The notes under the pieces were generated by a model that did no database searches, was not told the DNA's origin, and was given only the letters and a program-made list of their open reading frames with translations. From contig JBEKEO010000023.1 of assembly GCA_050013795.1 (NCBI GenBank), forward strand, positions 1 to 25,836: a stretch of DNA of 25,836 nt, written 5' to 3'. Position numbers and translations under genes: made by a program. Position 1 is the first letter of the stretch; each line of letters begins with the position of its first letter. This DNA comes from CAWHOW01 sp050013795 (GTDB taxonomy: Bacteria; Bacteroidota; Bacteroidia; Bacteroidales; CG2-30-32-10). This document shows positions 1 to 8,066 of the stretch, piece after piece.

Positions 1-1414
1 CAACAGCATATATTCTGGAATTACAGGCGAATGGATAAACCCTTCATTTATTGCAGGATCCCCATATATAGTGGATATCAATCTTGTTACAGCACAATCC
101 TATTTTGATAATAACTATGTTTATCTTTTTCCGACTAATGTTTTGGATCTTCTCGATGATGATGGAGAAAATAAAATAAAAATAGATAATACTCAGCAGA
201 GAGAACATGGCACTTGGGCAAAATATATGCTTGAAAATAAAGATAACAATAATTGGAGAAAGAATGCTTATTTGAATGCGCTTGTGCAAGGTCCCTCTTT
301 TATGTTTAATTTTAAAAAGTGGAGTTTCTCCATTGAAGACGCAGCCAGAGCGGATATCTCTATTGTACGCGTTAGCCCGGTTGCAGCCAGGCTGTTATAC
401 GAAGATTCTCCTCGCCTGACATATCTTCCACTTCAGAATAAACAGCTTGAGATACCAAAATTCAGGATAAATGGGCTTGTATGGGATGAATTAGGTATAA
501 CCATAGCCAGGCAAATAATTAATAATCGCGATTGGGAAGTCAATGGTGGCATAACTTTAAAACATTTGGATGGTTATGCCGGCGGATATTGCTTGAACAA
601 AGGAGTAAATATTACTGTTCCCAATGACAGTACAATTTATTTTAAAGACCTTTCAGTTAAAGCCGGTTATGCCGCTAATTTGAACCATCCAGTAACTGTT
701 TGCGGAAGTGGAGCATCAACCGATTTGGGTGTTACTTTTAAAAAGAAGACCATCAAGAACTCCTATCAGTGTCCGAATTTCTGTGATAAGGAACTTGACC
801 TGCAATATCTCTGGAAACTGGGAATTTCACTCGTTGACATTGGCTATATTAATTTTAACGGATTTACCAACAACTATACTATTAATAACAGTACTGATGA
901 TTGGGTAAATATTACTAAAATGCATACAAAAGGCATTAATGGATTCGACTCGGTTTTAAAAGCGCATTTCAGTAATCTTGTTAATTCAAAGAGCGATTTT
1001 ACAATGATGCTTCCATGGGCTGCTAGCGTTCAATTTGATTATAATATTGGTTATAATATTTATTTAAACGGCACGTGGGTACAGCGTATTCCGCATTTCG
1101 GGCTTCCCGGCGTTGACAGGGCAAACAGTATCTCAATAACTCCCAGATACGATACAAGGAGATTTGGCGTTGCATTACCTATTGTTTTTTATGAGTATTT
1201 ATGGCCAAGAGTAGGCATAGCATTCAGGTTTAACAACTTTCTTATTATAGGAAGTGACAAAATAGGCGCCATTTTCAGCCAAAGCCTTTCTGGAGAGGAT
1301 TTTTATTTTAGCTTTAAATTCAACATCCTGAAAAGTTGCAAGAAGCATAAGAAAAAAGGCCTGCCTTCATTCCTTCCCGAAATAAATCTTTATAAACAAC
1401 AACGTAATCATTAA
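1..1414 (+). CDS. DUF5723-like outer-membrane protein, 5' truncated by window edge
   Basis: The reading frame is open from base 2 with no stop, so the GTG at 71 is an internal codon and not the start. The visible 470 residues begin with an NSIYSG...NPSFIAGSPY stretch followed by DINLVTAQSYFDNNYV. This resembles the N-terminal region of DUF5723 proteins, where 'Asn-Pro-(A/S)-x-I-A-(D/G)-S' precedes a beta-rich body. The rest alternates short hydrophobic and aromatic strands with Asn/Gly turns (for example GYNIYLNGTW, YEYLWPRVGIAFRF), as expected of an outer-membrane beta barrel. The end is basic (KSCKKHKKKG). Family function is unknown. The signal peptide would lie outside the window. The assignment rests on recalled family appearance; another barrel family is possible. 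Confidence 0.6.
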   Translation, partial: NSIYSGITGEWINPSFIAGSPYIVDINLVTAQSYFDNNYVYLFPTNVLDLLDDDGENKIKIDNTQQREHGTWAKYMLENKDNNNWRKNAYLNALVQGPSFMFNFKKWSFSIEDAARADISIVRVSPVAARLLYEDSPRLTYLPLQNKQLEIPKFRINGLVWDELGITIARQIINNRDWEVNGGITLKHLDGYAGGYCLNKGVNITVPNDSTIYFKDLSVKAGYAANLNHPVTVCGSGASTDLGVTFKKKTIKNSYQCPNFCDKELDLQYLWKLGISLVDIGYINFNGFTNNYTINNSTDDWVNITKMHTKGINGFDSVLKAHFSNLVNSKSDFTMMLPWAASVQFDYNIGYNIYLNGTWVQRIPHFGLPGVDRANSISITPRYDTRRFGVALPIVFYEYLWPRVGIAFRFNNFLIIGSDKIGAIFSQSLSGEDFYFSFKFNILKSCKKHKKKGLPSFLPEINLYKQQRNH

Positions 1415-1446
1415 GAAAAATTAACCCTATTTAATGTTTTCTTAAT
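1410..1446. repeat. AT-rich inverted repeat over the stop codon of the first gene
   Basis: ATTAAGAAAA (1410-1419) pairs with TTTTCTTAAT (1437-1446), extended inward by TTAA/TTAA with one asymmetric mismatch around a CCCTAT loop. The left arm contains the TAA stop. It is AT-only in the stem and so a weak transcription terminator at best; it could also be a protein-binding palindrome. Confidence 0.45.
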
Positions 1447-1456
1447 ATTAATTATA

Positions 1457-1464
1457 TACATTTG
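1457..1464 (+). promoter_or_regulatory. Possible Bacteroidetes -7 box (TACATTTG)
   Basis: TACATTTG matches the Bacteroidetes -7 consensus TAnnTTTG and lies 61 bases upstream of the next ATG. No clear TTG or TTTG -33 element is found at the expected distance, so this is tentative. Confidence 0.3.
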
Positions 1465-1525
1465 CTCCCCATTAATAATTTTTTACTCATTTAAACGACT
1501 TATTTATTAATTAAATTTAATCAAC

Positions 1526-2890
1526 ATGAAAAGAATTATCACATTATCAATTATCAGTTTCCTGGCGCTGAGTTTTTACACAGGAAGAACACAGACTGTT
1601 GTTTTCAGCAGCGGTTTTGAAACTTGGACTAGTTCAGCACCCATTATACCCACTGACTGGTTTGGCGCTAAAACAAGTTTTGCAGCAAATGGAGATAGTA
1701 CCACGCAATACACCAGCACTCCTCATAGCGGAACTTATGCCATTAAACTTCAAAGCAGAACATCATCGCATAAAAGATTAACAACCCACGCTGTCCCGAT
1801 TACTGCAGGAACGGCTTATTACATTACTTTTTGGGTAAGAGGTCACGGCAGTATCAGAACCGGTTTATACAAAGGAGGAAGCGCTTTAACAGATTATGTT
1901 TATAATTCTTACATAGCTGTTAATACAACCACCTGGACACAGGAATCACAGGCAATTACAGCCGATACCACATCTGCAGTTTCTACATTTATTTTATCCG
2001 CAAAATTAACCGTTGCCGATTTGGAAGACCTGCAGGTTGATGACGTTACCATTACTACAGAACCTATTCGAACAGTAAGTATTTACAATATTCAATATAC
2101 CACAGCCTCACCGGCCAATTCGCCTTTAAATGATTCCATTGTTACTACATCAGGCGTTGTTTCAGCTAGGTTTAATAAAGGATTTTTCATACAGGATGCA
2201 TACGGACCCTGGAATGGCGTTTATGTTTACGATTCAGCTCATGCCGCTGCACTTAGCCTTGCTCAGGGCGACTCTGTTACACTAACCGGTGGAGTTCAGG
2301 AATATTATAATTATACTGAAATATCTAATCTTGCTTCTTTAACCAGAATTTCGGCAAGCAATCCTGTGCATGCCGCATATCCCGTTACAGGAGCCACATC
2401 GGGTGATGAAAGCCTTGAAGGTATCCTGGTGCAAATATCGGATGTCCCCTGTGTGAAACTCCCCAACACCTATGGCGAATGGGTGGTTTTTGATACCGAT
2501 TCTTCATACATCGGCAAATTACTTTATGCGTATACTCCTGTTTTAAGTACAAGTTATAACATAACCGGAGTGGTATATAATAACGGAGGTCCAAATGTTA
2601 TTGAACCCAGAAATGTTAACGATATTGCAGTAGCAACAGGGATAAACGAGTTGAATAAAAACTCTGTCAGCATTTATCCTAATCCTGTTTCAAACAATAT
2701 TATCATCAGCAATATGACAGACGTTAATGTAATAAAGATTTTCAATGTTCTTGGCGAAACCATTCAAAAGCTTAATATTTCGGGCAGCGCTGCCTATATT
2801 AATGTAAGCAACCTTTCAAAAGGCATTTACTTTATTTCGTTAATGAACGAAAAAGGCATCATTGAAACTAAAAAGTTTGTTAAAGAATAA
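1526..2890 (+). CDS. Secreted protein with jelly-roll-like and OB-fold-like domains and T9SS sorting domain
   Basis: This 454-residue protein has an N-terminal signal peptide (about residues 1-22, MKRII followed by a hydrophobic core). Residues about 25-180 look like a carbohydrate-binding-type beta sandwich: FETW near the start, a 'SGTYAIKL' strand, ITFWVRG, and DDVTI at the end. Residues about 185-375 resemble the OB-fold modules found with extracellular nucleases (FIQDAYGPWNGVYVYD, then GDSVTLTG and VIEPRNVNDI). Residues 382-454 form a Por secretion C-terminal domain, starting IYPNPV and containing KIFNVLGE and LSKGIYF. It should be exported by T9SS and attached to the surface or released. 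No catalytic motif was recognised; binding is the likely role. ATG start, no Shine-Dalgarno. Confidence 0.75.
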   Translation: MKRIITLSIISFLALSFYTGRTQTVVFSSGFETWTSSAPIIPTDWFGAKTSFAANGDSTTQYTSTPHSGTYAIKLQSRTSSHKRLTTHAVPITAGTAYYITFWVRGHGSIRTGLYKGGSALTDYVYNSYIAVNTTTWTQESQAITADTTSAVSTFILSAKLTVADLEDLQVDDVTITTEPIRTVSIYNIQYTTASPANSPLNDSIVTTSGVVSARFNKGFFIQDAYGPWNGVYVYDSAHAAALSLAQGDSVTLTGGVQEYYNYTEISNLASLTRISASNPVHAAYPVTGATSGDESLEGILVQISDVPCVKLPNTYGEWVVFDTDSSYIGKLLYAYTPVLSTSYNITGVVYNNGGPNVIEPRNVNDIAVATGINELNKNSVSIYPNPVSNNIIISNMTDVNVIKIFNVLGETIQKLNISGSAAYINVSNLSKGIYFISLMNEKGIIETKKFVKE

Positions 2891-2922
2891 ATTCTCATAA
2901 AATATATTTGATTAATAAAGTT

Positions 2923-2949
2923 AAAGGCTGCACAAGTGCAGCCTTTTTT
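2923..2949 (+). terminator. Rho-independent terminator
   Basis: AAAGGCTGCAC (2923-2933) and GTGCAGCCTTT (2936-2946) form a perfect 11-bp stem with a very short AA loop (effectively 4 nt), followed by a T run. It lies 32 bases past the stop of the preceding T9SS cargo gene. Confidence 0.9.
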
Positions 2950-3028
2950 GTTTACCGACACATTTAGTCATTATCAGAAAAGGAAAACTGTCAATAGATT
3001 AGTAAAAGAATAAATTTTAACAAAAAAT

Positions 3029-3064
3029 TATTAAGAAAACTGTTAAAAACATGAAGGTTTTCTT
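3029..3064. repeat. Inverted repeat sharing a 12-mer with the 1410-1447 palindrome
   Basis: TATTAAGAAAAC at 3029-3040 recurs exactly, in reverse complement, at 1436-1447. Here it forms an 8-bp inverted repeat with GTTTTCTT at 3057-3064 across a 16-base spacer. Both sites lie upstream of T9SS cargo genes, so a shared operator is conceivable, but AT-rich chance is not excluded. Confidence 0.35.
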
Positions 3065-3179
3065 GGTATTATTAATTTTTTATTTAATTTCGCATTCCTT
3101 TTTAATTTATTATTCAAAAAATAATTTTTTCTTTGCAATTAAATAATAATAAATTAACAGTCTTTGCATTAAATATAAA

Positions 3180-3187
3180 TAAATTTG
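3180..3187 (+). promoter_or_regulatory. Possible Bacteroidetes -7 box (TAAATTTG)
   Basis: TAAATTTG fits TAnnTTTG and is 39 bases before the ATG at 3227. The nearest upstream TTTG (3163-3166) is only 13 bases away, shorter than the usual 17-23 spacing, so the -33 element is doubtful. Confidence 0.35.
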
Positions 3188-3226
3188 AAAATTAAACTTA
3201 ATTATTAATCACTTAAAAAATCAATT

Positions 3227-4180
3227 ATGAAAATGAAAAGTTTACTTACTGCAATTGTTGTTGCAATGTTTTTTGCAACAGGATTAACTTACGGGCAGCA
3301 CCAGTATCGTCCTTTGCCTATTTACAGGTATATGGTTTATGGCGCTCCCGACAATTTAAATGTTATGGATTCTTCAGCAGCCGCTCTTGCGCAAGACACC
3401 ACAACTATGCCTTTTCCTAAGGGCCCCGCTTTAACATACGGAGGATGGGATACAGCACATCTTCAAACTACCTGTAATTATAACTGGATAATTTCACATT
3501 ATACAGCAGGGAATATAAACGAATTAAAAGGGAATGGATATTCATCCACTTCAGGTAATCTACTAACAGACCAGTGGTATATTTCCCCCTATTTTAGTAC
3601 GAATCTATATTCGGGTGTTAATTTTAGTTTTTCTTCCAAGTGTGCGAAATATGCAGGACCTGCTATGATAGTTATGGTATCAACTAAATGGCGCAATGGA
3701 TTACCTGATACAACTGCTGCTACTCACCAATGGGATACGCTTACAGGTGCAAATATTCCCCTTCCAAACGGTACTGCCAGTAGTGCATGGCAAAAATCAA
3801 ATATTAACTTAGACTCTTATAAAGGTGATAGCATTTGTATAGCATTCCGTTATACATCCACTACCGGAGCTGCAGCAACATATTATGTTGACAGTATTCA
3901 AATTACAGGTACGCTTGTCGGAATTAAAAATTTGAATGCGTACGGAAAGTTTTCTATTTATCCTAATCCTGTTACTTCCACAGTTACGATCAGCAATACC
4001 TCCGATATGATTAAGAATATTAAAATTTATAATATGGTAGGAGAATTAGTAGCTGCTTATGATAATGTAAATAATACAAAATATTCTATCAACACTGAAA
4101 ATTTACAAGAAGGAATGTATTTTACAAAAGTTATGTTAAATAATGGAACTGTTGTTTCCAATAAAATTGTAAAAGAATAA
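3227..4180 (+). CDS. Secreted choice-of-anchor J-like protein with T9SS sorting domain
   Basis: The 317-residue product begins with a signal peptide (MKMKSLLTAIVVAMFF, cleavage probably near GQ at 23-24). Residues about 70-230 look like a cleaved-adhesin or choice-of-anchor J beta sandwich: LTDQWYISPYF, then VNFSFSSK, then SICIAFRYTS and YYVDSIQI, the usual order in that fold. Residues 241-317 are a Por secretion C-terminal domain with SIYPNPV, KIYNMVGE and QEGMYF. It is likely T9SS cargo, acting as an adhesin or binding protein on the cell surface. No enzyme residues were recognised. It is a stand-alone gene flanked by terminators, with an ATG start and no Shine-Dalgarno. Confidence 0.72.
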   Translation: MKMKSLLTAIVVAMFFATGLTYGQHQYRPLPIYRYMVYGAPDNLNVMDSSAAALAQDTTTMPFPKGPALTYGGWDTAHLQTTCNYNWIISHYTAGNINELKGNGYSSTSGNLLTDQWYISPYFSTNLYSGVNFSFSSKCAKYAGPAMIVMVSTKWRNGLPDTTAATHQWDTLTGANIPLPNGTASSAWQKSNINLDSYKGDSICIAFRYTSTTGAAATYYVDSIQITGTLVGIKNLNAYGKFSIYPNPVTSTVTISNTSDMIKNIKIYNMVGELVAAYDNVNNTKYSINTENLQEGMYFTKVMLNNGTVVSNKIVKE

Positions 4181-4213
4181 TAAAGGCTTATAACACATAG
4201 AAGTGTTTTTCAG

Positions 4214-4269
4214 AAATCACTTAGCGCAAATGTCCGGAAAAACGGCAAATTGCCTAAGTGATTTTTTTT
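4214..4269 (+). terminator. Rho-independent terminator with long compound stem
   Basis: AAATCACTTAG (4214-4224) pairs perfectly with CTAAGTGATTT (4254-4264). Inside it, GCAA/TTGC and CCG/CGG extend the hairpin around a GAAAAA loop, and a T tract follows. A smaller AACAC/GTGTT hairpin precedes it at 4192-4207. Confidence 0.85.
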
Positions 4270-4329
4270 CACCCATAATAATTAAGTAATAAAATTATCC
4301 CAAACATTATTTTAATAAATAAGATTAAA

Positions 4330-7300
4330 ATGAGAAAATTATTATTTGGCATAGGAATGCTCACTATGTTAATTCTTATTAACACTGAAGTTTCCGGGCA
4401 AGGTATTACAACAGCTTCAATAAACGGAACATTAACTTCTGCAGAAGGGGAAGTTTTACCAGGTTGTGTTATTGTAGTTATACATAAACCTACCGGAAGT
4501 AATTATGTTACCACTTCCGGAGCAAAAGGTGATTATGTTCTTCCCGATTTGAAAGTAGGAGGACCTTATTATATTAAGGTGAGTATGCTTGGATATAAAG
4601 ACCAGATTGATTCAACAATATATCTTGATTTGGGCGAAGATTTAAATCTGAATTATAAGCTTTCGAGTAACTCTACCAATTTAAACCAGGTTGTTATTTC
4701 GGGCAAGACAGATAACACCTTTAATTCCGGGAGAACAGGTTCAAATACGAACATTTCCAGTAAAGACTTGCAAATGTTGCCATCCATTTCAAGAAGTTTA
4801 ACAGATTATACCAGACTTGCCCCTGAAGCAAATGGATGGTCGTTTGCCGGAGCAAATAATCGTTATAATAATTTTGCAATAGACGGTTCAGTAAATAATG
4901 ACGTATTTGGGCTTGCAGGATCAGGTACCAATGGCGGACAGGCCGGAACACAACCTATAAGTCTTGATGCTATTCAAACGGTTAATATTGCCATTTCGCC
5001 TTATGATGTAAAACAGGGTGGGTTTACTGGCGCCGGCATTAATGCTGTTACCAAAAGCGGAGCCAATAATATTTTTGGCGATGTTTATTTCTTTGATAAT
5101 AATCAAAATTTTGTAGGTAAATCTGTAATTGATGGTTCAAAGGCAAACAATTATTCCAACCAACAGATGGGCGTCAGTTTGGGTGGACCAATAATAAAAG
5201 ACAAATTATTTTATTTTATAAATGGAGAAGAAACAAATAGAAGCACTCCTTCGACATACAACATAGGAGGAGGCTCTGCTATTCCGGATTCAATTATGGA
5301 AAATATTGAGAAGGTTTTAGCAAAGGTTAGCGATGGAACTTATAGCGGAGGAGGATACGGACCATATACAAATAAAGCATCCTCTGAGAAATTATTTGCT
5401 CGTGTTGACTGGAATATCAATTCAAATAATAAACTTACTATCAGAAATAATTATGTCCAGGCATCTGAAGATATTCTAAGCAGAAGTATAAACTCTCTGA
5501 CTATTAATGACGGAGGATATACTATGAAAGATGTTACAAATAATACTGTAATGGAGTTTGATTCAAGGTTCAGTAATAAAATGTCGAATGAATTAAGGAT
5601 AGGCTATACTACTGTTTATGACCACAGAGTTGTCCCTAATGATGCATTCCCATATATAAAAATCAGTGTTACTCCTCAACAATCTGTTTTTTTAGGAACC
5701 GATTATTCATCAATGGCAAATTCTTTAAAACAGAATATCACTACCTTATCTGATAATCTGAGTATTTATCTTAACAAAAACAAAATTACAATAGGTACTG
5801 AAGATGAGTTATATCATTTTAAAAATCTTTTCATACAAGACGAACATGGATATTATACTTATTCAACTTATTCTTCATTCATGGATATAACTTCAAGCCC
5901 TGCCCATCAGGTTGCTAACTGGGATTGTGCTAACTATAATTATTATTATTCTATTGTTCCCGGCCAGCCTAACTGGGCAGCCCAATTCAGTGCTATGCAG
6001 CTTGGAGCTTACGCTCAGGACGAAATCAGTTTTATAAAGAATCTTAAAATTACTGCCGGTGTAAGGGTTGATGTTCCTGTTTTCCCTGATAAACCTGATG
6101 CAAATAACACTTTTGATACAAGCGCTCTTGCAAAAACTTATAATCTGGCAACCACCCAAATGCCCAAATCAAATCCGCTAATTTCTCCAAGATTGGGATT
6201 TAATTGGGATGTAAATGGTAAACACAGTACACAAATTAGAGGAGGAACAGGAATATTTACAGGTAGAATTCCTTTTGTTTGGTTATCGAACCAATATTCA
6301 AATACCGGAACAGATATTGCAAGAATAAGTGACCTGACTAAACCTGTAGCATTCAATCCTGATCCTAATAATCAGATAACTACTGTTAATTCATTGCATT
6401 TGCCAATTGCCACAACTGAAGTTGATGTGGTTTCAAAGAACTTCAAATTTGCTCAGAACTTCAGAACCAATCTGGCAATTGACCAAAAGTTACCTTTGGG
6501 TATCAAAGCTACCGTAGAAGGGATATATACCAAGAAAATTAATGACATTGCATACCAGGATTTGACTATGGAGCCCATGACTAATCTTACAGGAACAGAT
6601 AATAGACCAGTATATCCTATCACTACCCCCCCCAGAGTGCCTGCACTCACAAAATATTATACCCATATTATGTATTTATCTAACACTAATCAGGGTTACT
6701 CATATACACTTACCGGCAAGTTGCAAAAGGACTTCAAATTCGGGCTGGGAGTTTCCGGCTCATACACTTATGGACAATCATTTAGTACCAATGATGCAAC
6801 AAGTAGCGTGGCTCTTTCAAACTGGCAATATAATTACAATTATATGGGCACTAATACCCCGGAATTGGCCCCTTCTTCATTTGCTTTAGGAAGCAGGTGC
6901 GTGGGAGTAGTAACGTATAAAATAAAATATGCCAATCATTGTACCACGTCTTTAGGAATATTTTATAACGGGCAATCCGGAACCCCATACTCCTACTGTT
7001 ATTCTGGCAGCGATATAAATAATGACGGTGGCAGTTATAATAGTTTGATGTTTGTTCCGGCCAAGGCAGCAGATATAGATCTTATTCCGAATGGCAGTGT
7101 TAGCCCAGCAACCGAATGGCAAGAACTAAATAATTATATTCAAAATGACAGTTATTTAAAAACAAGAATAGGAAAATATGCCGAAAGAAACGGCGCCAGA
7201 ACTCCATTTGAAAATCATTTTGATTTAAGGGTTGCTCAGAACTTTTATTTAACTGCTGGCAGTAAAAAACATGAACTGGAAGTCAATTTTGACATATTGA

Positions 7301-7503
7301 ATTTTACGAATTTATTGAATTCTAAATGGGGCAGAGCATATTCCATATCTTATGGCGAATGTGAATTGGTTTCTTTTGCCGGCTATAATGGAAGCACTCC
7401 GACTTTTACCTATACTCCGCCAAAAACATCAACACCTTGGCAGATCTCGGATTTAGCCTCAAGATGGCAGGCTCAGATAGGAATTAAATATTCTTTTGAT
7501 TAA
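4330..7503 (+). CDS. TonB-dependent receptor, Oar-like (carboxypeptidase-regulatory domain plus plug and barrel)
   Basis: The 1057-residue outer-membrane receptor has a signal peptide (residues 1-24, ending VSGQ). Residues about 27-110 are a carboxypeptidase-regulatory-like Ig domain (SINGTLTSAEGEVLPG, then GDYVLPDLKVGGPYYIKVS). The plug, about 118-240, has NQVVISG, LPSISRSLTDYTRLAPEA, NNRYNNFAIDG and GAGINAVTKSG. The remainder is beta barrel ending WQAQIGIKYSF-D. This arrangement fits the Oar group better than SusC: there is no SusC signature and no SusD partner. The ligand is unknown. Such receptors in Bacteroidetes import nutrients or act in surface-protein export. The gene stands alone between two terminators. 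A C8 tract at 6626-6633 encodes part of TTPPR inside the barrel and is a possible slippage site. Confidence 0.88.
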   Translation: MRKLLFGIGMLTMLILINTEVSGQGITTASINGTLTSAEGEVLPGCVIVVIHKPTGSNYVTTSGAKGDYVLPDLKVGGPYYIKVSMLGYKDQIDSTIYLDLGEDLNLNYKLSSNSTNLNQVVISGKTDNTFNSGRTGSNTNISSKDLQMLPSISRSLTDYTRLAPEANGWSFAGANNRYNNFAIDGSVNNDVFGLAGSGTNGGQAGTQPISLDAIQTVNIAISPYDVKQGGFTGAGINAVTKSGANNIFGDVYFFDNNQNFVGKSVIDGSKANNYSNQQMGVSLGGPIIKDKLFYFINGEETNRSTPSTYNIGGGSAIPDSIMENIEKVLAKVSDGTYSGGGYGPYTNKASSEKLFARVDWNINSNNKLTIRNNYVQASEDILSRSINSLTINDGGYTMKDVTNNTVMEFDSRFSNKMSNELRIGYTTVYDHRVVPNDAFPYIKISVTPQQSVFLGTDYSSMANSLKQNITTLSDNLSIYLNKNKITIGTEDELYHFKNLFIQDEHGYYTYSTYSSFMDITSSPAHQVANWDCANYNYYYSIVPGQPNWAAQFSAMQLGAYAQDEISFIKNLKITAGVRVDVPVFPDKPDANNTFDTSALAKTYNLATTQMPKSNPLISPRLGFNWDVNGKHSTQIRGGTGIFTGRIPFVWLSNQYSNTGTDIARISDLTKPVAFNPDPNNQITTVNSLHLPIATTEVDVVSKNFKFAQNFRTNLAIDQKLPLGIKATVEGIYTKKINDIAYQDLTMEPMTNLTGTDNRPVYPITTPPRVPALTKYYTHIMYLSNTNQGYSYTLTGKLQKDFKFGLGVSGSYTYGQSFSTNDATSSVALSNWQYNYNYMGTNTPELAPSSFALGSRCVGVVTYKIKYANHCTTSLGIFYNGQSGTPYSYCYSGSDINNDGGSYNSLMFVPAKAADIDLIPNGSVSPATEWQELNNYIQNDSYLKTRIGKYAERNGARTPFENHFDLRVAQNFYLTAGSKKHELEVNFDILNFTNLLNSKWGRAYSISYGECELVSFAGYNGSTPTFTYTPPKTSTPWQISDLASRWQAQIGIKYSFD
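6626..6633 (+). repeat. C8 homopolymer inside the TonB-dependent receptor gene
   Basis: Eight C in a row within an AT-rich gene, encoding Thr-Pro-Pro around residue 766. Slippage would truncate the barrel and inactivate the receptor. Confidence 0.45.
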
Positions 7504-7519
7504 AATGAATAAGTTAAAT

Positions 7520-7549
7520 AAAAAGGTCTGGAAAATCCAGACCTTTTTT
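7520..7549. terminator. Bidirectional rho-independent terminator
   Basis: AAAAAGGTCTGG (7520-7531) and CCAGACCTTTTTT (7537-7549) form a strong stem with an AAAAT loop. A-rich and T-rich flanks make it work on either strand. It sits between the convergent receptor gene and the minus-strand queD. Confidence 0.9.
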
Positions 7550-7588
7550 ATTATTATATGTTCTTCTTAATACTATTTATTCAGCTAA

Positions 7589-8041
7589 TTATTCATTATC
7601 CTCTGCAAACCATTCTGCAAAGGAATTATTTGTTTCACGCAATTTAAGGTTGTGAAGTTTTATTTTTTTAGGCAGATATTTAGAAATCCTTGCAGCAAAA
7701 TCAGTAAGCATGTTTTCACAGGTAGGCTGATAAGGAAGAAAAATAACTTTTTCAAATAAAGGCAGGGAATATATTTTTTCTTTTTCAGGAGTTGAACCAT
7801 TTAATACCAACGCATGATCAAATTGCCCGATAATTTGAGTTTTAACTATGCTCTTAAGGTCACCGAAATCCATTACCATCCCGTTTTTAGAATCAGTACT
7901 ATTATTCGCGGGCTGACCAATCAATGTAACCGAAAGTTGATAAGAATGCCCGTGAATATTACTGCACATGCCATCGTAGCCTAACAATGCATGTGCCATT
8001 TCAAAGCGGAACTCCTTAGTAATCCTTATTGTTGTTGCCAT
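7589..8041 (-). CDS. queD: 6-carboxytetrahydropterin synthase (QueD / PTPS family)
   Basis: This is a 150-residue T-fold enzyme. QueD converts dihydroneopterin triphosphate to 6-carboxy-tetrahydropterin in the queuosine and 7-deazaguanine pathway in the cytosol. Zinc ligands are visible as H17, H30 and H32 (EMAH then NIHGHSY), with the catalytic Cys at C26. MDFGDLK at 57-63, the DH pair D75-H76, and the purine-pocket glutamates E109 (PTCEN) and E136 (RET) complete the family set. Length matches bacterial QueD. No other queuosine genes are in the window. The start ATG is 25 bases after the endonuclease stop, without Shine-Dalgarno. A 6-pyruvoyl-tetrahydropterin synthase role is possible, but QueD is more common in bacteria. 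Confidence 0.88.
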   Translation of the reverse strand: MATTIRITKEFRFEMAHALLGYDGMCSNIHGHSYQLSVTLIGQPANNSTDSKNGMVMDFGDLKSIVKTQIIGQFDHALVLNGSTPEKEKIYSLPLFEKVIFLPYQPTCENMLTDFAARISKYLPKKIKLHNLKLRETNNSFAEWFAEDNE

Positions 8042-8066
8042 TATTGCGGTATAATTAAGAATGAAA

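Larger units (their letters stand above)
2950..3226. other. AT-rich intergenic region, no gene seen
   Basis: No coding frame is supported here. It holds an inverted repeat, AAGAAAAC (3033-3040) against GTTTTCTT (3057-3064). It also holds two imperfect copies of a CTTTGCA(A)TTAAATA-type sequence starting near 3131 and 3162. The second copy runs into TAAATTTG (3180-3187). This is probably the promoter region of the next gene. Confidence 0.5.

Noticed and set aside
71..73. GTG at 71 as the start of the first gene
   Set aside because: The frame is open to the window edge and the upstream residues look like the family's conserved N-terminal region.
44..289. Hydrophobic 81-codon minus-strand frame
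   Set aside because: It is antisense to the DUF5723-like gene. Its Ile/Phe richness just reflects the complementary AT-rich codons.
4330..7503. SusC of a polysaccharide utilisation locus
   Set aside because: No SusD-like gene or glycoside hydrolase is nearby, and the domain order and plug motifs fit the Oar-like receptors.
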